Positions 1 to 8,740 are shown, numbered from the stretch's first letter. The stretch: 64,000 bases of DNA from Bacteroidaceae bacterium (GCA_017546505.1 JAFYWV010000023.1:25170-89169); one strand, 5' to 3'. Notes: generated from the letters alone by a model not told the origin. Made by a program: numbers and translations.

Positions 1-252
1 GGAGATAGAAATTTTGTATCACTCTTCCATTGGTGTGCCAAAGAGGCACTCTACAAGATTGTCGGTGATTTAGGTGGAAATTTCAGGGATAACATCTCTG
101 TTCCATCGTTTGAATTGCAGGATAAGGGACGGGTCGCGGTAAACCTTGTTGGAATGGAGTATGGTGGTGAGAGAGATTTTGTTGCCGACTATTTTGTTGC
201 CGATGATTTGCTCATTGTGTTGTGCCGTAGATTGAGTGATACCTTTGTCTGA
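1..252 (+). CDS. 4'-phosphopantetheinyl transferase, C-terminal part (cut by window edge)
   Basis: The reading frame is open from base 1 and ends at TGA 250-252, leaving 83 residues. It contains the motif WCAKEALYKI near residues 11-20, the second signature of Sfp-type phosphopantetheinyl transferases; its Lys and Glu take part in Mg2+/CoA binding and catalysis. Such enzymes move the phosphopantetheine arm of CoA onto acyl or peptidyl carrier proteins. The N-terminal half, including the first Mg-binding Asp, lies outside the window, so completeness cannot be judged. The family assignment rests on one good motif and on the beta-strand-like ending typical of the family; whether it is the AcpS substitute or a secondary-metabolism enzyme cannot be told. 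Confidence 0.72.
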   Translation, partial: GDRNFVSLFHWCAKEALYKIVGDLGGNFRDNISVPSFELQDKGRVAVNLVGMEYGGERDFVADYFVADDLLIVLCRRLSDTFV

Positions 253-352
253 GGGTAAACAATGGGTCGATGCAGGATGTTGTATTGGTTTTTATCTATC
301 TTCTTGCGGTTAGGTGACTTTTTGTGAAAGTTATGAATTAAATGTTGTATAT

Positions 353-901
353 ATGACAAGTAGTGTGGTTCGCAGCATAGTGATGGTGCTGATAGGTCTT
401 TTGTTTATATTCTGGAGTGGCAGTGTGGTGAGTGTGCTCATTCGTGTGATTGGTGCAGCGTTCTTCTTGCCGGCTTTGCTGTCTGCTGTGAATGTTTTCC
501 TTACACGCGCCCAGGGCAAGGTGTTTCCCAAGGTACTTATTTCGACCATAGACATCGGTAGTATGGCCTTTGGCCTTTGGCTGATGATTGCACCGGTGAG
601 TTTTGAGATATTGTTCGTGAAACTTCTTGCAGTGCTGTTGCTGTTGTTCGCATTGTATCAGATTGTGATGATAGCTTTGGGGCAAAAGGGCCATAGGGTC
701 TCTGCGTGGTTGTTTGTTGTCCCTTTGTTGCTCATTGTCGTGGCTGCAGTTTTGTTTTCGTCGTCTTTTCATTCATTGGAGGTTCTGCCTGTCGTTTTTG
801 GTGCAGTGACGGTTGTGTCCGGCTTCTCTGATTTGTTGATAACATTCAGGTTGAGGAGGAAAGATGATGCGTCTGCTGCCGACATTGTTAAAGTCGATTA
901 A
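353..901 (+). CDS. DUF308-like small integral membrane protein
   Basis: About 182 residues made almost wholly of hydrophobic segments (roughly six membrane helices in three hairpins), ending in a short basic and acidic tail (RLRRKDD) likely to be cytoplasmic. The pairs of helices with small-residue turns resemble the HdeD/DUF308 family, known mainly from acid-stress proteins, though no function is established for the Bacteroidota members. The frame opens at a GTG at 314, but I start at ATG 353 because translation from there begins directly with a membrane segment preceded by SSVVRS, and the 13 extra residues look unlike a membrane protein N-terminus. It stands alone, about 100 bases after the transferase and 120 before the LysE-like gene. 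The family call is moderate. Confidence 0.6.
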   Translation: MTSSVVRSIVMVLIGLLFIFWSGSVVSVLIRVIGAAFFLPALLSAVNVFLTRAQGKVFPKVLISTIDIGSMAFGLWLMIAPVSFEILFVKLLAVLLLLFALYQIVMIALGQKGHRVSAWLFVVPLLLIVVAAVLFSSSFHSLEVLPVVFGAVTVVSGFSDLLITFRLRRKDDASAADIVKVD

Positions 902-1008
902 TGCTTTTGCATTTAAGGGGTGATGTTTTTTAGGGTGAATTTGTATGTTTTTTGCTTCGGGTGTGAAAAAAAATACGATGAAATGTATGTTTTTCAATAA
1001 AAAAATGA

Positions 1009-1016
1009 CAACTTTG
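1009..1016 (+). promoter_or_regulatory. possible -7 box (CAACTTTG) next to a start codon
   Basis: Seven of eight bases agree with the Bacteroidota -7 pattern TAnnTTTG. The box ends only five bases before ATG 1021, so a transcript starting at the usual distance would have almost no leader. No clear TTG box lies 19-20 bases upstream. Weak call. Confidence 0.28.
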
Positions 1017-1020
1017 CAAT

Positions 1021-1692
1021 ATGAATGATTTGCTGTCACAGGTTGTTTTGTTGGAGATTATTGTCAAGGGAGTAATCATCGGTATTGTGGCTTCTGCTCC
1101 GATGGGTCCTGTTGGTGTTCTGTGTATTCAACGTACACTGAACAAAGGGCGTGCATACGGTCTTGTCACGGGTGTGGGCGCTGCATTGAGTGATATTTTA
1201 TATGCGTTGTTGACCGGGTATGGACTCAGCAGGCTCTATGATTTGATAAGCAATCCGGTGACAATATATTGGATGCAACTCATCGGTGCTGTGATAATGT
1301 TCATTTTCGGTTGGCACACGTTCCGTACCAATCCGGTGCAGAATACAAGAAATGTAAGCCACAACAAGAGTAGTCTGTTGCGCAATGGAGTTACAGGGTT
1401 CTTCATAACTCTTGCAAACCCTATGATTATTCTGCTGTTCCTGGCTCTTTTCACTCCATTGAATTTTGTGATGACAGAGATGCCTATGTACAGTCAAGGT
1501 TTGGGATATCTGTCCATATTTGGCGGTGCAATGCTATGGTGGTTGTTCATAACATTTGTGGTGAATAAACTGAGAACACGTTTTGACGTACGTGGCATTT
1601 GGATAATCAACAGGATAATAGGTGTTGCCGTGATGGTGGGTTCTTTGGTGGGAGCCGTGCTCATTGCAACCGGTACATTGTCGTTACATTAA
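1021..1692 (+). CDS. LysE/RhtB-type amino-acid exporter
   Basis: A 223-residue membrane protein with about six helices. The first helix carries the pattern APMGPVGVLCIQRTL, the hallmark of LysE-family exporters (small residues, then GP, then a polar turn), followed by KGRAYGLVTGVGAALSD, the second conserved block. Family members expel amino acids or related small metabolites across the inner membrane by proton exchange. A second typical block (FFITLANPMIILLFLALF) is present near the middle. The length is slightly above the usual 200-210. The substrate cannot be inferred. The ATG start is the first in frame and begins a short amphipathic N-terminus. The gene ends 12 bases before the next one, so the two may be co-transcribed. 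Confidence 0.8.
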   Translation: MNDLLSQVVLLEIIVKGVIIGIVASAPMGPVGVLCIQRTLNKGRAYGLVTGVGAALSDILYALLTGYGLSRLYDLISNPVTIYWMQLIGAVIMFIFGWHTFRTNPVQNTRNVSHNKSSLLRNGVTGFFITLANPMIILLFLALFTPLNFVMTEMPMYSQGLGYLSIFGGAMLWWLFITFVVNKLRTRFDVRGIWIINRIIGVAVMVGSLVGAVLIATGTLSLH

Positions 1693-1704
1693 AATCTTTT
1701 TATT

Positions 1705-2259
1705 TTGTTTGTTTCAAGGGAACTTCGAAAAAATAATATAGCGGAGTATCTGCTATATATGTGGCAGGTCGAGGACCTGCTGCGCGCCAGTGAGTTGTCG
1801 CTCGACAGTGTGAGAGAAAAAATCGTCGAGCCATACGCTTTGCCCGACGAAGAGTCGGGTGAATTGTTGCAGTGGTATGCCAATCTGATAGATATGATGC
1901 ATCAGGAGGGGGTGAAGGAGAGAGGACATCTACAGATTAACAGGAATGTGATAATAAATCTCGCCGATTTGCATCAGCGTCTTTTGCACTCGTCAAAAGT
2001 GCCGTTCTACTCGGCTGCCTATTATAAGGCATTGCCCTTTATTGTCGAGTTCAGGACAAAGAGCGAAGGACGTGAGAAGAATGAATTGGAGAACTGCTTC
2101 GATGCGCTTTATATGGTGTGGATGATGAAACTGCAAAAGCGCGACATTAACGAAGAGACGTTGAAAGCGACGGCCGAGATAAGTAAATTCATATCAATGC
2201 TTTCGCTCTACTTCAAAGAGGACGAAGAGGGGAAACTGGACCTTGAGAGCGAAGAGTAA
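1705..2259 (+). CDS. DUF4924 family protein, TTG start
   Basis: A 184-residue acidic, helical, soluble protein. Its opening (RELRKNNIAEYLLYMWQVEDLLRA) is what I recall as the conserved start of the Bacteroidota-restricted DUF4924 family, whose function is unknown. The only start that keeps this opening is TTG at 1705; no ATG or GTG lies in frame nearby upstream. The C-terminus is strongly acidic (DEEGKLDLESEE). It sits between a transporter and prfC, 21 bases from the latter, in a same-strand run that goes on to fmt. No catalytic motif is visible and I do not assign a role. Confidence 0.75.
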   Translation: MFVSRELRKNNIAEYLLYMWQVEDLLRASELSLDSVREKIVEPYALPDEESGELLQWYANLIDMMHQEGVKERGHLQINRNVIINLADLHQRLLHSSKVPFYSAAYYKALPFIVEFRTKSEGREKNELENCFDALYMVWMMKLQKRDINEETLKATAEISKFISMLSLYFKEDEEGKLDLESEE

Positions 2260-2280
2260 AACACGAAATAGATATCAAAA

Positions 2281-3858
2281 ATGAGTAATATACAAGAAGA
2301 GATAGGACGTAGAAGAACGTTTGCGATTATTTCGCACCCCGATGCCGGTAAGACAACACTCACCGAGAAACTTCTGCTTTTCGGTGGTCAGATACAGGTA
2401 GCAGGTGCTGTGAAATCCAACAAAATCAAGAAGACGGCAACATCCGACTGGATGGAGATTGAGAAACAGCGTGGTATCTCGGTGACAACGTCTGTGATGG
2501 AGTTCGATTATGAGGGATACAAGATTAACATACTCGATACTCCGGGTCACCAGGATTTTGCCGAGGATACATTCCGCACCCTCACGGCTGTTGACAGTGT
2601 TATCATTGTTGTCGACAGCGCAAAGGGTGTAGAGACACAGACACGCAAACTGATGTCTGTGTGCCGTATGAGAAACACTCCGGTTATTGTCTATGTGAAC
2701 AAGATGGACCGCGAAGGACGCGACCCGTTTGAACTGCTCGATGAGTTGGAGACCGAGCTGCAGATTGCAGTGCGTCCGCTCAGTTGGCCTATAGACCAAG
2801 GTGCGCGTTTCAAAGGCGTGTATAACATATATGAGCAGAAACTTGATCTCTTTACCCCCAACAAACAGCGTGTTACCGAAAAGGTCGAGGTTGACATAAA
2901 CAGTGAAGAACTTGACAAAAATATTGGCGAGGATTTGGCTTTTAAACTGCGTTCAGACCTTGAACTTGTAGAGGGCGTATATCCCGAATTTGATGTTCAG
3001 AACTATCTCGATGCAAAAGTTGCACCGGTGTTCTTTGGTTCTGCACTCAATAATTTCGGTGTTCAAGAACTGCTCGACTGCTTTGTGAAGATTGCACCAA
3101 GCCCACGCCCGGTGCAGGCATTGGAGCGTGTGGTGAACCCCGAGGATTCAAAATTCACAGGCTTCATCTTCAAGATAACGGCAAATATTGACCCCAATCA
3201 CCGTTCTTGTGTCGCTTTCTGCAAAATCTGTTCGGGAAAATTTGTCCGCAACACTCCCTATCGTCACATACGTCTTGGCAAGGAACTGCGTTTCTCGTCG
3301 CCCACACAGTTTATGGCGCAGCGCAAGAGTACAATCGAGGAGGCCTATCCCGGTGATATCATCGGTCTGCCCGATACCGGCAACTTCAAGATTGGCGACA
3401 CGCTCACCGAGGGCGAGATTCTTCATTTCAAGGGCTTGCCAAGTTTCTCTCCCGAGATGTTCAAGTATATCGAGAATGCCGACCCGATGAAGACCAAGCA
3501 GCTTGCAAAGGGTATCGACCAGCTTATGGGCGAGGGCGTGGCACAGTTGTTCGTGAACCAGCATAATGGCCGCAAACTCATCGGTACAGTAGGACAGTTG
3601 CAGTTCGAGGTTATACAGTATCGCCTTGAAAATGAATATAACGCAAAGTGCCGTTGGGAGCCGGTGAGTCTTTATAAGGCTTGTTGGATTGAGAGTGACG
3701 ATGCTGCGGAACTTGAGGCTTTCAAGAAACGCAAATACCAGTATATGGCAAAGGACATTGAGGGGCGTGATGTCTTCCTTGCCGATAGCGGATACGTGCT
3801 GCAGATGGCACAGAACGATTTCAAATCAATACGTTTCCACTTTACAAGCGAATTCTAA
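2281..3858 (+). CDS. prfC: Peptide chain release factor 3
   Basis: This 525-residue translational GTPase has the full set of G motifs: G1 HPDAGKTTL near residue 20, the switch region with KQRGISV near 60, DTPGHQDF near 87-94, and NKMD near 141-144. The remainder matches the elongation-factor-like domains II and III of RF3 (class II release factor), and the length equals the family norm. RF3 removes RF1/RF2 from the ribosome after peptide release, using GTP. The ATG start directly precedes a conserved [14 protein letters not shown] opening. It lies 21 bases after the DUF4924 gene and 11 before tsaC, fitting an operon of translation-related genes (prfC, tsaC, fmt). No frameshift or missing motif is seen. 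Confidence 0.96.
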   Translation: MSNIQEEIGRRRTFAIISHPDAGKTTLTEKLLLFGGQIQVAGAVKSNKIKKTATSDWMEIEKQRGISVTTSVMEFDYEGYKINILDTPGHQDFAEDTFRTLTAVDSVIIVVDSAKGVETQTRKLMSVCRMRNTPVIVYVNKMDREGRDPFELLDELETELQIAVRPLSWPIDQGARFKGVYNIYEQKLDLFTPNKQRVTEKVEVDINSEELDKNIGEDLAFKLRSDLELVEGVYPEFDVQNYLDAKVAPVFFGSALNNFGVQELLDCFVKIAPSPRPVQALERVVNPEDSKFTGFIFKITANIDPNHRSCVAFCKICSGKFVRNTPYRHIRLGKELRFSSPTQFMAQRKSTIEEAYPGDIIGLPDTGNFKIGDTLTEGEILHFKGLPSFSPEMFKYIENADPMKTKQLAKGIDQLMGEGVAQLFVNQHNGRKLIGTVGQLQFEVIQYRLENEYNAKCRWEPVSLYKACWIESDDAAELEAFKKRKYQYMAKDIEGRDVFLADSGYVLQMAQNDFKSIRFHFTSEF

Positions 3859-3869
3859 AAACTTTGGGT

Positions 3870-4442
3870 ATGGGTACAATTGCCGATGAAGTAAAAAAAT
3901 GTATCGAGGTGATGCGACAGGGTGGTGTGATACTTTACCCTACCGATACTGTATGGGGTATTGGTTGCGATGCAACGAATGCCGAGGCTGTGAAAAAGGT
4001 TTTTGAGATTAAGAAACGTTGTGACAGCAAGGCTCTGCTTCTGCTTGTTGACAGCGCTGACCGCCTTGCACGCTATGTGGGTAATGTGCCGGCTGTTGCG
4101 TGGGATTTGATAGAGTTGAGCGACAAGCCCTTGACAATCATATATGACGGTGCGCGTAACCTTGCTCCCAACCTTATTGCCGAGGATGGCAGTGTGGGAA
4201 TAAGAGTTACAAACGAGATGTTCTCAAAGGAACTTTGCTATCGTTTCCAAAAGGCAGTGGTTTCCACTTCGGCCAATATCAGTGGCGAAGAGACACCCAA
4301 CAACTTCAGTGAAATCAGCCCCGAGATTATTAATGCTGTTGATTATGTTGTCGGTTACAAACAGCTCGAGAAGGGCAAGGCAAAGTCATCAAGTATTATC
4401 AAACTTACAGAAAACGGAACAGTAACCATCATCAGACAATGA
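3870..4442 (+). CDS. tsaC: Threonylcarbamoyl-AMP synthase (Sua5/YrdC/YciO family)
   Basis: A 190-residue single-domain YrdC fold protein. Key blocks are GGVILYPTDTVWGIGCDA near residues 19-35, KRCDSKALLLLV near 49-60 and VVSTSANISGE near 130-140. The family makes threonylcarbamoyl-AMP from threonine, bicarbonate and ATP, the first step of t6A37 modification of ANN-decoding tRNAs. The extra Sua5 C-terminal domain is absent, as in bacterial TsaC. I start at ATG 3870, though an in-frame TTG two codons earlier is also possible. The stop codon overlaps the ATG of the ClC gene (ATGA at 4439-4442), which implies translational coupling. Confidence 0.88.
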   Translation: MGTIADEVKKCIEVMRQGGVILYPTDTVWGIGCDATNAEAVKKVFEIKKRCDSKALLLLVDSADRLARYVGNVPAVAWDLIELSDKPLTIIYDGARNLAPNLIAEDGSVGIRVTNEMFSKELCYRFQKAVVSTSANISGEETPNNFSEISPEIINAVDYVVGYKQLEKGKAKSSSIIKLTENGTVTIIRQ

Positions 4443-6232
4443 CGGATGAGAAGAAAGAACCGGATCTCATAGACCGCTTTAACAGTTGGCGTGAGAAACA
4501 CATTTCGCACAAGCAGTTTGTGCTTATGTTGAGTCTTGCCGTGGGTGTGCTTTCAGCCCTTGCGGCATATCTCTTGCATCATCTTATACACTTTATCCAG
4601 CATCTGCTCACAGGTGGTTTTGACGCACACACATTCAACTGGCTTTATCTGCTTTTTCCTGTAATAGGTATTTTCATTACGGGGCTTTTTATACGCAAGG
4701 TAGTGCGTGATGATATAAGCCACGGTGTCACAAAGGTGCTTTATGCAATATCGTGCCGCAGAGGTGAGATACGTTCGCACAATACCTGGTCGTCGTTGAT
4801 TGCCAGTGGAATAACCATCGGCTTCGGTGGCTCGGTTGGAGCCGAGTCTCCAATCGTTATGACCGGTTCTGCAATCGGTTCAAACTTGGGTCACCTCTTC
4901 AAGATGGAAAAGAAGGTGATGATGTTGCTCATAGGTTGTGGTGCAGCCGGCGCGGTGTCGGGAATTTTCAAAGCACCTATTACAGGCCTGGTGTTTGTGA
5001 TTGAAGTTCTGATGATTGATCTTACAATGTCGTCATTGTTGCCTCTGCTCATATCGAGTGTCACGGCTGCCACTCTCTCATATATGCTTATGGGCACAGA
5101 GACAATGTTCAAGTTCAATATGGCCGAGGCTTTTGACCTTGCGCGTGTACCATACGTCTTGCTGCTTGGTGTTGTCTGCGGTCTTGTCTCGCTCTATTTT
5201 ACAAAGGTGACTGTCACTGTCGAGAAGTTCTTCAAGAAATTCAAGAACCCGTATGTGAGGTTGCTCATTGGTGGCAGTGCATTGAGCGTGCTGATATTCC
5301 TTTTCCCGCCGCTCTATGGCGAGGGATATGAAACCATTAAACAGTTGATTGACGGCTCGCCCGAGACATCAGAGATGATACTTGAGAAATCGCTTTTCTT
5401 TGACCATACGCATCTGTTGCTGCTCTTTATGTTTCTGCTTGTCGTGTTCAAGGCATTTGCCTCTACGGTGACCAATTGCGGCGGTGGTTGTGGCGGTATA
5501 TTTGCTCCAAGCCTTTTCTTGGGTTGTGTGACAGGTTACCTCTTTGCGAGCCTGTGCAATCTGACCGGCTTCGGTGTTATGGTTATTGAGGAGAACTTCG
5601 CGCTCTTTGGTATGGCGGCATTGATGTCGGGCGTGTTCCACGCGCCGCTGACAGGTGTCTTCCTCATTGCCGAACTGACAGGCGGCTACGACCTCTTCTT
5701 GCCGTTGATGATGGTCTCTGTGTCGTCGTTCCTCACTGTAAGGCTCTTCGACAGCAACAATATCTATGCAGTGCGTCTTGCCCAGCGTGGAGAACTTATC
5801 ACCCATCACAAGGACCAGGCAGTGCTCACAACACTGAAGGTTGCCGATGTGGTTGAAAAGAACTTCTTGCCTGTCAGCCCCGAGATGGATTTAGGTGCTC
5901 TCACCTCTGTTGTGGCAAAGACCAAACGCAATATATTCCCGGTGTTGAATGCTGCCGGACATCTTGTAGGTGTCATATACCTTGATGATATAAGGCATAT
6001 AATGTTCCGTCAGGAACTTTATCATCGCTATTCCGTTGCATCCATTATGCGTGAAGTGCCCGAGAGGTTGAGCATTGAAGAGCCAATGGAGGTTGTTATG
6101 CGTAAGTTCGAGAATACAGGTGCGTGGAATTTGCCGGTTGAAGATGTGACAGGCGAATATATTGGCTTTATATCAAAATCGGCCATCTTTACAGCCTATC
6201 GTAACACTTTGTTGGAATTTACCTCTGATTGA
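4439..6232 (+). CDS. ClC-type chloride channel/antiporter with C-terminal CBS pair
   Basis: A 597-residue membrane protein with more than ten helices. It holds the ClC selectivity-filter motifs: GGSVGAESP (the GxxGxE/P element) near residues 127-135 and GGCGGIFAPSLFLG near 345-358. Roughly the last 130 residues form a pair of CBS domains, which in relatives bind adenine nucleotides and gate transport. Members move Cl- or other small anions, often in exchange for protons. The second filter position is Glu-Ser-Pro rather than the Glu-Gly-Pro of E. coli ClcA, as in many Bacteroidota members. It overlaps tsaC by 4 bases (ATGA), an odd partner functionally, and precedes fmt by 70 bases. Confidence 0.9.
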   Translation: MTDEKKEPDLIDRFNSWREKHISHKQFVLMLSLAVGVLSALAAYLLHHLIHFIQHLLTGGFDAHTFNWLYLLFPVIGIFITGLFIRKVVRDDISHGVTKVLYAISCRRGEIRSHNTWSSLIASGITIGFGGSVGAESPIVMTGSAIGSNLGHLFKMEKKVMMLLIGCGAAGAVSGIFKAPITGLVFVIEVLMIDLTMSSLLPLLISSVTAATLSYMLMGTETMFKFNMAEAFDLARVPYVLLLGVVCGLVSLYFTKVTVTVEKFFKKFKNPYVRLLIGGSALSVLIFLFPPLYGEGYETIKQLIDGSPETSEMILEKSLFFDHTHLLLLFMFLLVVFKAFASTVTNCGGGCGGIFAPSLFLGCVTGYLFASLCNLTGFGVMVIEENFALFGMAALMSGVFHAPLTGVFLIAELTGGYDLFLPLMMVSVSSFLTVRLFDSNNIYAVRLAQRGELITHHKDQAVLTTLKVADVVEKNFLPVSPEMDLGALTSVVAKTKRNIFPVLNAAGHLVGVIYLDDIRHIMFRQELYHRYSVASIMREVPERLSIEEPMEVVMRKFENTGAWNLPVEDVTGEYIGFISKSAIFTAYRNTLLEFTSD

Positions 6233-6302
6233 TAAACTGTCAAAACATAATCCCGACAGCTTTGATACATTTTTTTATAAGAATTTTAAACAGCTTCTGA
6301 CT

Positions 6303-7286
6303 ATGCAGAATTTGAGAATAGTATATCTGGGAACACCCGATTTTGCAGTTGAGCCACTGCGTCGTCTGCTCGAGAAACAACGCTCTTGTGCAGAGTGTGG
6401 CTATGAGATTGTCGGCGTTGTCACAATGCCCGACAAGATGATAAACAAGCGCGGAAATCAGTTGCTTATGAGCCCTGTCAAACAGTATGCAGTCGAGCAG
6501 GGATTGCCGGTTTTGCAGCCCGAGTCGTTAAAGGATGAGGCTTTCCATAGCGCCTTGCGCGCGTGGAATGCCGATTTGCAGATTGTGGTGGCTTTCCGTA
6601 TGCTCCCCGAGAGTGTGTGGAATATGCCCCGTTTGGGAACATTCAACCTTCACGCCTCTCTGCTCCCGCAGTATCGTGGTGCAGCCCCCATCAACTGGGC
6701 TATAATAAATGGCGATAAAGAGACCGGTGTCACAACCTTTTTCCTCAAGCACGAGATTGATACCGGTGATGTGATATATCGTGATGTTGTTGCAATCGAT
6801 GATTGTGACAATGCAGGAACTCTGCACGATAAACTGATGTTGCAGGGTGGTGAAACGGTACTGCGCACGGTTGAGGCTATTGTAAACGGTGATGTTGAAG
6901 CCATAGCTCAGGATGAGATGACTGTCGGCGAACTGCGCCCCGCACCAAAGATTTTCCGTGACACTTGCCACATCGATTGGTCGCGTGGTGTAGATGGGGT
7001 CTATAACTTTGTTCGTGGTATGTCACCCTATCCGGCAGCCTGGTGTGAACTTGTCAATGCAGACGATGAGGCTGTGGCACTCAAGGTATATGCCGTGTCA
7101 AGGGAGTATGCACAGCACGACAAGGCTGTGGGGGCTATCGTTACCGATAACAAGAACTATGTGAAGGTGGCTGTTGCCGGTGGATACATATCCCTCGATG
7201 AGGTTCAGCTTGCAGGCAAAAAACGTATGCCGGTGGCCGACCTTCTGCGCGGTTTTTCCATTGATGGCGTAAAATGCATCAAATGA
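6303..7286 (+). CDS. fmt: Methionyl-tRNA formyltransferase
   Basis: A 327-residue enzyme that formylates initiator Met-tRNA using 10-formyl-tetrahydrofolate. Visible hallmarks are YLGTPDFAVEPL near residues 6-17, the formyl-transfer block FNLHASLLPQYRGAAPINWA near 115-134 with the catalytic Asn-His, and the conserved GVTTFFL and DTGDV stretches, followed by the C-terminal barrel that binds tRNA. The frame is open well upstream, but ATG 6303 is where family similarity begins and the upstream residues look random. It is the last gene of the run starting with DUF4924 and is followed by a strong hairpin at 7311-7347. Its functional partner def lies far off at 58.7 kb rather than next door. Confidence 0.95.
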   Translation: MQNLRIVYLGTPDFAVEPLRRLLEKQRSCAECGYEIVGVVTMPDKMINKRGNQLLMSPVKQYAVEQGLPVLQPESLKDEAFHSALRAWNADLQIVVAFRMLPESVWNMPRLGTFNLHASLLPQYRGAAPINWAIINGDKETGVTTFFLKHEIDTGDVIYRDVVAIDDCDNAGTLHDKLMLQGGETVLRTVEAIVNGDVEAIAQDEMTVGELRPAPKIFRDTCHIDWSRGVDGVYNFVRGMSPYPAAWCELVNADDEAVALKVYAVSREYAQHDKAVGAIVTDNKNYVKVAVAGGYISLDEVQLAGKKRMPVADLLRGFSIDGVKCIK

Positions 7287-7310
7287 GATAAAATCAATTG
7301 AATGTATATG

Positions 7311-7347
7311 ATTTTGCGAGGCTGCAACGTTTGCAGTCTCGCAAAAT
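7311..7347 (+). terminator. Hairpin terminator after fmt
   Basis: A 17-bp stem with one G-T wobble (arms 7311-7327 and 7331-7347) and a three-base loop CGT, starting 25 bases past the fmt stop. The stem begins with ATTTT and ends with AAAAT, so it could act on either strand. It separates the prfC-fmt run from the sigma factor gene. Confidence 0.75.
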
Positions 7348-7377
7348 TGTGCAAAAAAGGAGTTTTTTGTTAAAAAA

Positions 7378-7409
7378 TTTGGATTTAAGACAATATTTTA
7401 TTTCCTTTG
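7378..7409 (+). promoter_or_regulatory. Candidate promoter of the ECF sigma factor gene
   Basis: TTTG at 7378-7381 and TTCCTTTG at 7402-7409 are spaced by 20 bases, matching the Bacteroidota -33/-7 arrangement except for one base of the -7 box. It lies right after the fmt terminator and leaves a leader of about 70 bases before ATG 7489. Confidence 0.45.
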
Positions 7410-7488
7410 TGCCGTAAAATAAATCAATAACCCCAAAAACCTGTTTGCCTATAGAAAAATATCTACTTCAATTTTAACAGTAGACATA

Positions 7489-8082
7489 ATGGATAATTTA
7501 AAGCAGATGACCGATGACGTATTGGTCACACTTTATTTGGAAGGCAATAATTCAGCATTCGATATTTTGCTGAACCGTCATAAAGACAGGTTGTTCAACT
7601 ACATATTTTTTATAGTACGTTCAAAGGAGGTGGCCGAGGACATCTTCCAAGAGACTTTTGTCAAGGCTATCGTCACCTTGCAGCAAGGGCGTTATACCAA
7701 TGACGGTAAGTTCGCGGCGTGGATAACACGTATAGCTCATAACCTTGTGATAGACCAGTTCCGCATTGAGAGGAACGAGAATGCAATCTCAAACGACGAG
7801 GTTGAGTTCGACTTGTTCAATGATGCGCGACTCTCCGAGGGCACAGTAGAGAACCGTATGGTAAATGAACAGGTGCTTGCCGACGTGCGTATGCTTGTCG
7901 ATGAATTGCCCGATTGTCAGCGCGAGGTAGTCTTTATGCGCTACTATCAGGATTTGTCATTCAAGGATATTGCAGATATTACCGGTGTTAGCATCAACAC
8001 TGCGCTTGGTCGTATGCGATATGCCATTCTTAATATGCGTCGCATCGCTGCCGAGAAGAATGTCTCATTGGCGCTTAGCTGA
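7489..8082 (+). CDS. ECF-type RNA polymerase sigma factor
   Basis: A 197-residue sigma-70 family protein with only regions 2 and 4. Region 2 spans about residues 20-95 (core-binding AEDIFQETFVKA; -10 recognition near FAAWITRIAHNLVIDQFR). Region 4 is a helix-turn-helix at about 145-185 (FKDIADITGVSINTALGRMRYA). ECF factors steer RNA polymerase to stress or envelope genes. No anti-sigma factor or SusC/D-type receptor lies beside it, so it is not the FecI-like type that pairs with those; a free-standing, broadly conserved housekeeping ECF is more likely. A 48-bp palindrome lies 27 bases after the stop. The target promoters cannot be inferred. Confidence 0.9.
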   Translation: MDNLKQMTDDVLVTLYLEGNNSAFDILLNRHKDRLFNYIFFIVRSKEVAEDIFQETFVKAIVTLQQGRYTNDGKFAAWITRIAHNLVIDQFRIERNENAISNDEVEFDLFNDARLSEGTVENRMVNEQVLADVRMLVDELPDCQREVVFMRYYQDLSFKDIADITGVSINTALGRMRYAILNMRRIAAEKNVSLALS

Positions 8083-8108
8083 TATTTTAGAAACTGTTTG
8101 AATTTTAT

Positions 8109-8156
8109 AATAGTATATCCCGTGAAGAAAAATTTTTCTTCACGGGATATACTATT
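8109..8156. terminator. 48-bp perfect palindrome (probable bidirectional terminator)
   Basis: Bases 8109-8132 are the exact reverse complement of 8133-8156, with a centre of AAAAATTTTT. With the central A/T run flanked by a GC-containing stem (CCCGTGAAG/CTTCACGGG) it can fold on either strand. It sits between the sigma factor and the 60-residue gene. Confidence 0.65.
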
Positions 8157-8202
8157 TATCTTTTTGCGGCGTTAATATAACAGAACATTCAAACAAATGC
8201 CT

Positions 8203-8382
8203 ATGGATAAAATTTCTACTCCAAAATTCAAGATTGACGGTTCTGTTATCAAGCAGGCTCTAAAGAATGACAGTTTCCCAAAGCCGAGTGTCTCTTCGCT
8301 TGAATTCCTTAAGAATTTTGCAAGGAACTTCAGAGTCCAGCGAGGTGTTGAGGGTGATATAAGGGAAATGGTGCTCAACTGA
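8203..8382 (+). CDS. Small conserved-looking protein of about 59 residues, function unknown
   Basis: A short basic protein beginning MDKISTPKFKIDGSV and rich in Lys, Phe and Ser, with no signal peptide or membrane segment. It looks like a real gene because it is framed by hairpins on both sides (8109-8156 and 8458-8503), has a natural amino-acid mix, and resembles short uncharacterised Bacteroidales proteins I recall, though I cannot confirm this. An in-frame ATG two codons upstream (8197) is an equal start. A near-consensus -7 box (TCTTTTTG) ends at 8166. The predicted pattern is an N-terminal extended part followed by a helix (LEFLKNFARNF). No motif suggests a role. Confidence 0.55.
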   Translation: MDKISTPKFKIDGSVIKQALKNDSFPKPSVSSLEFLKNFARNFRVQRGVEGDIREMVLN

Positions 8383-8457
8383 ACATAACTTGCCATACGC
8401 TTGATGTGACATAAGAAATATGTTGGAGTGACTAAAAAAGTCATTTAACAAAGAAAA

Positions 8458-8503
8458 CAATCCCCGTTAGAGTACAATCGAATTGTAACTCTAATGGGGA
8501 TTG
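8458..8503 (+). terminator. Hairpin after the small gene
   Basis: Near-perfect inverted repeat: CAATCCCC and GGGGATTG close a stem of about 20 pairs with one mismatch and one bulge. It lies 76 bases downstream of the small gene. No T-run follows, so the efficiency is uncertain. Confidence 0.55.
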
Positions 8504-8683
8504 CTCATTCAAAAAACAGGGTTTCGGGGGCAAACCGACAAATAACAGTTATAACCCTAACCTGAGTCAACTTATATTAGGAAAGGCTTTGCTACCTGAA
8601 TGACAATGCCCTTTAACCAATTTTGACAGTGCCGGTTATTCTTTGAAATTACCATTTCGCGCAGTAAAGTCGCTACATAATCA

Positions 8684-8718
8684 AAGAGCGAAAGGGTACA
8701 AACCGCCCTTTCGCTCTT
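8684..8718 (-). terminator. Hairpin terminator of the first BspA-like gene
   Basis: Arms 8684-8696 and 8706-8718 pair perfectly over 13 bp (AAGAGCGAAAGGG with its complement) around a nine-base loop. It lies just past the stop codon of the minus-strand gene that ends at 8741. Confidence 0.6.
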
Positions 8719-8740
8719 GAGTCTGGATATTTATGTTTTA

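Larger units (their letters stand above)
8383..8740. other. Intergenic stretch between the small gene and the BspA-like gene
   Basis: It holds two hairpins, annotated separately at 8458-8503 and 8684-8718. The 180 bases between them show no open frame of note, no promoter-like box and no repeat that I can see. Confidence 0.6.

Noticed and set aside
7489-8082. ECF sigma factor as part of a FecI/FecR-type receptor system
   Set aside because: No FecR-like anti-sigma or TonB-dependent receptor gene is adjacent.
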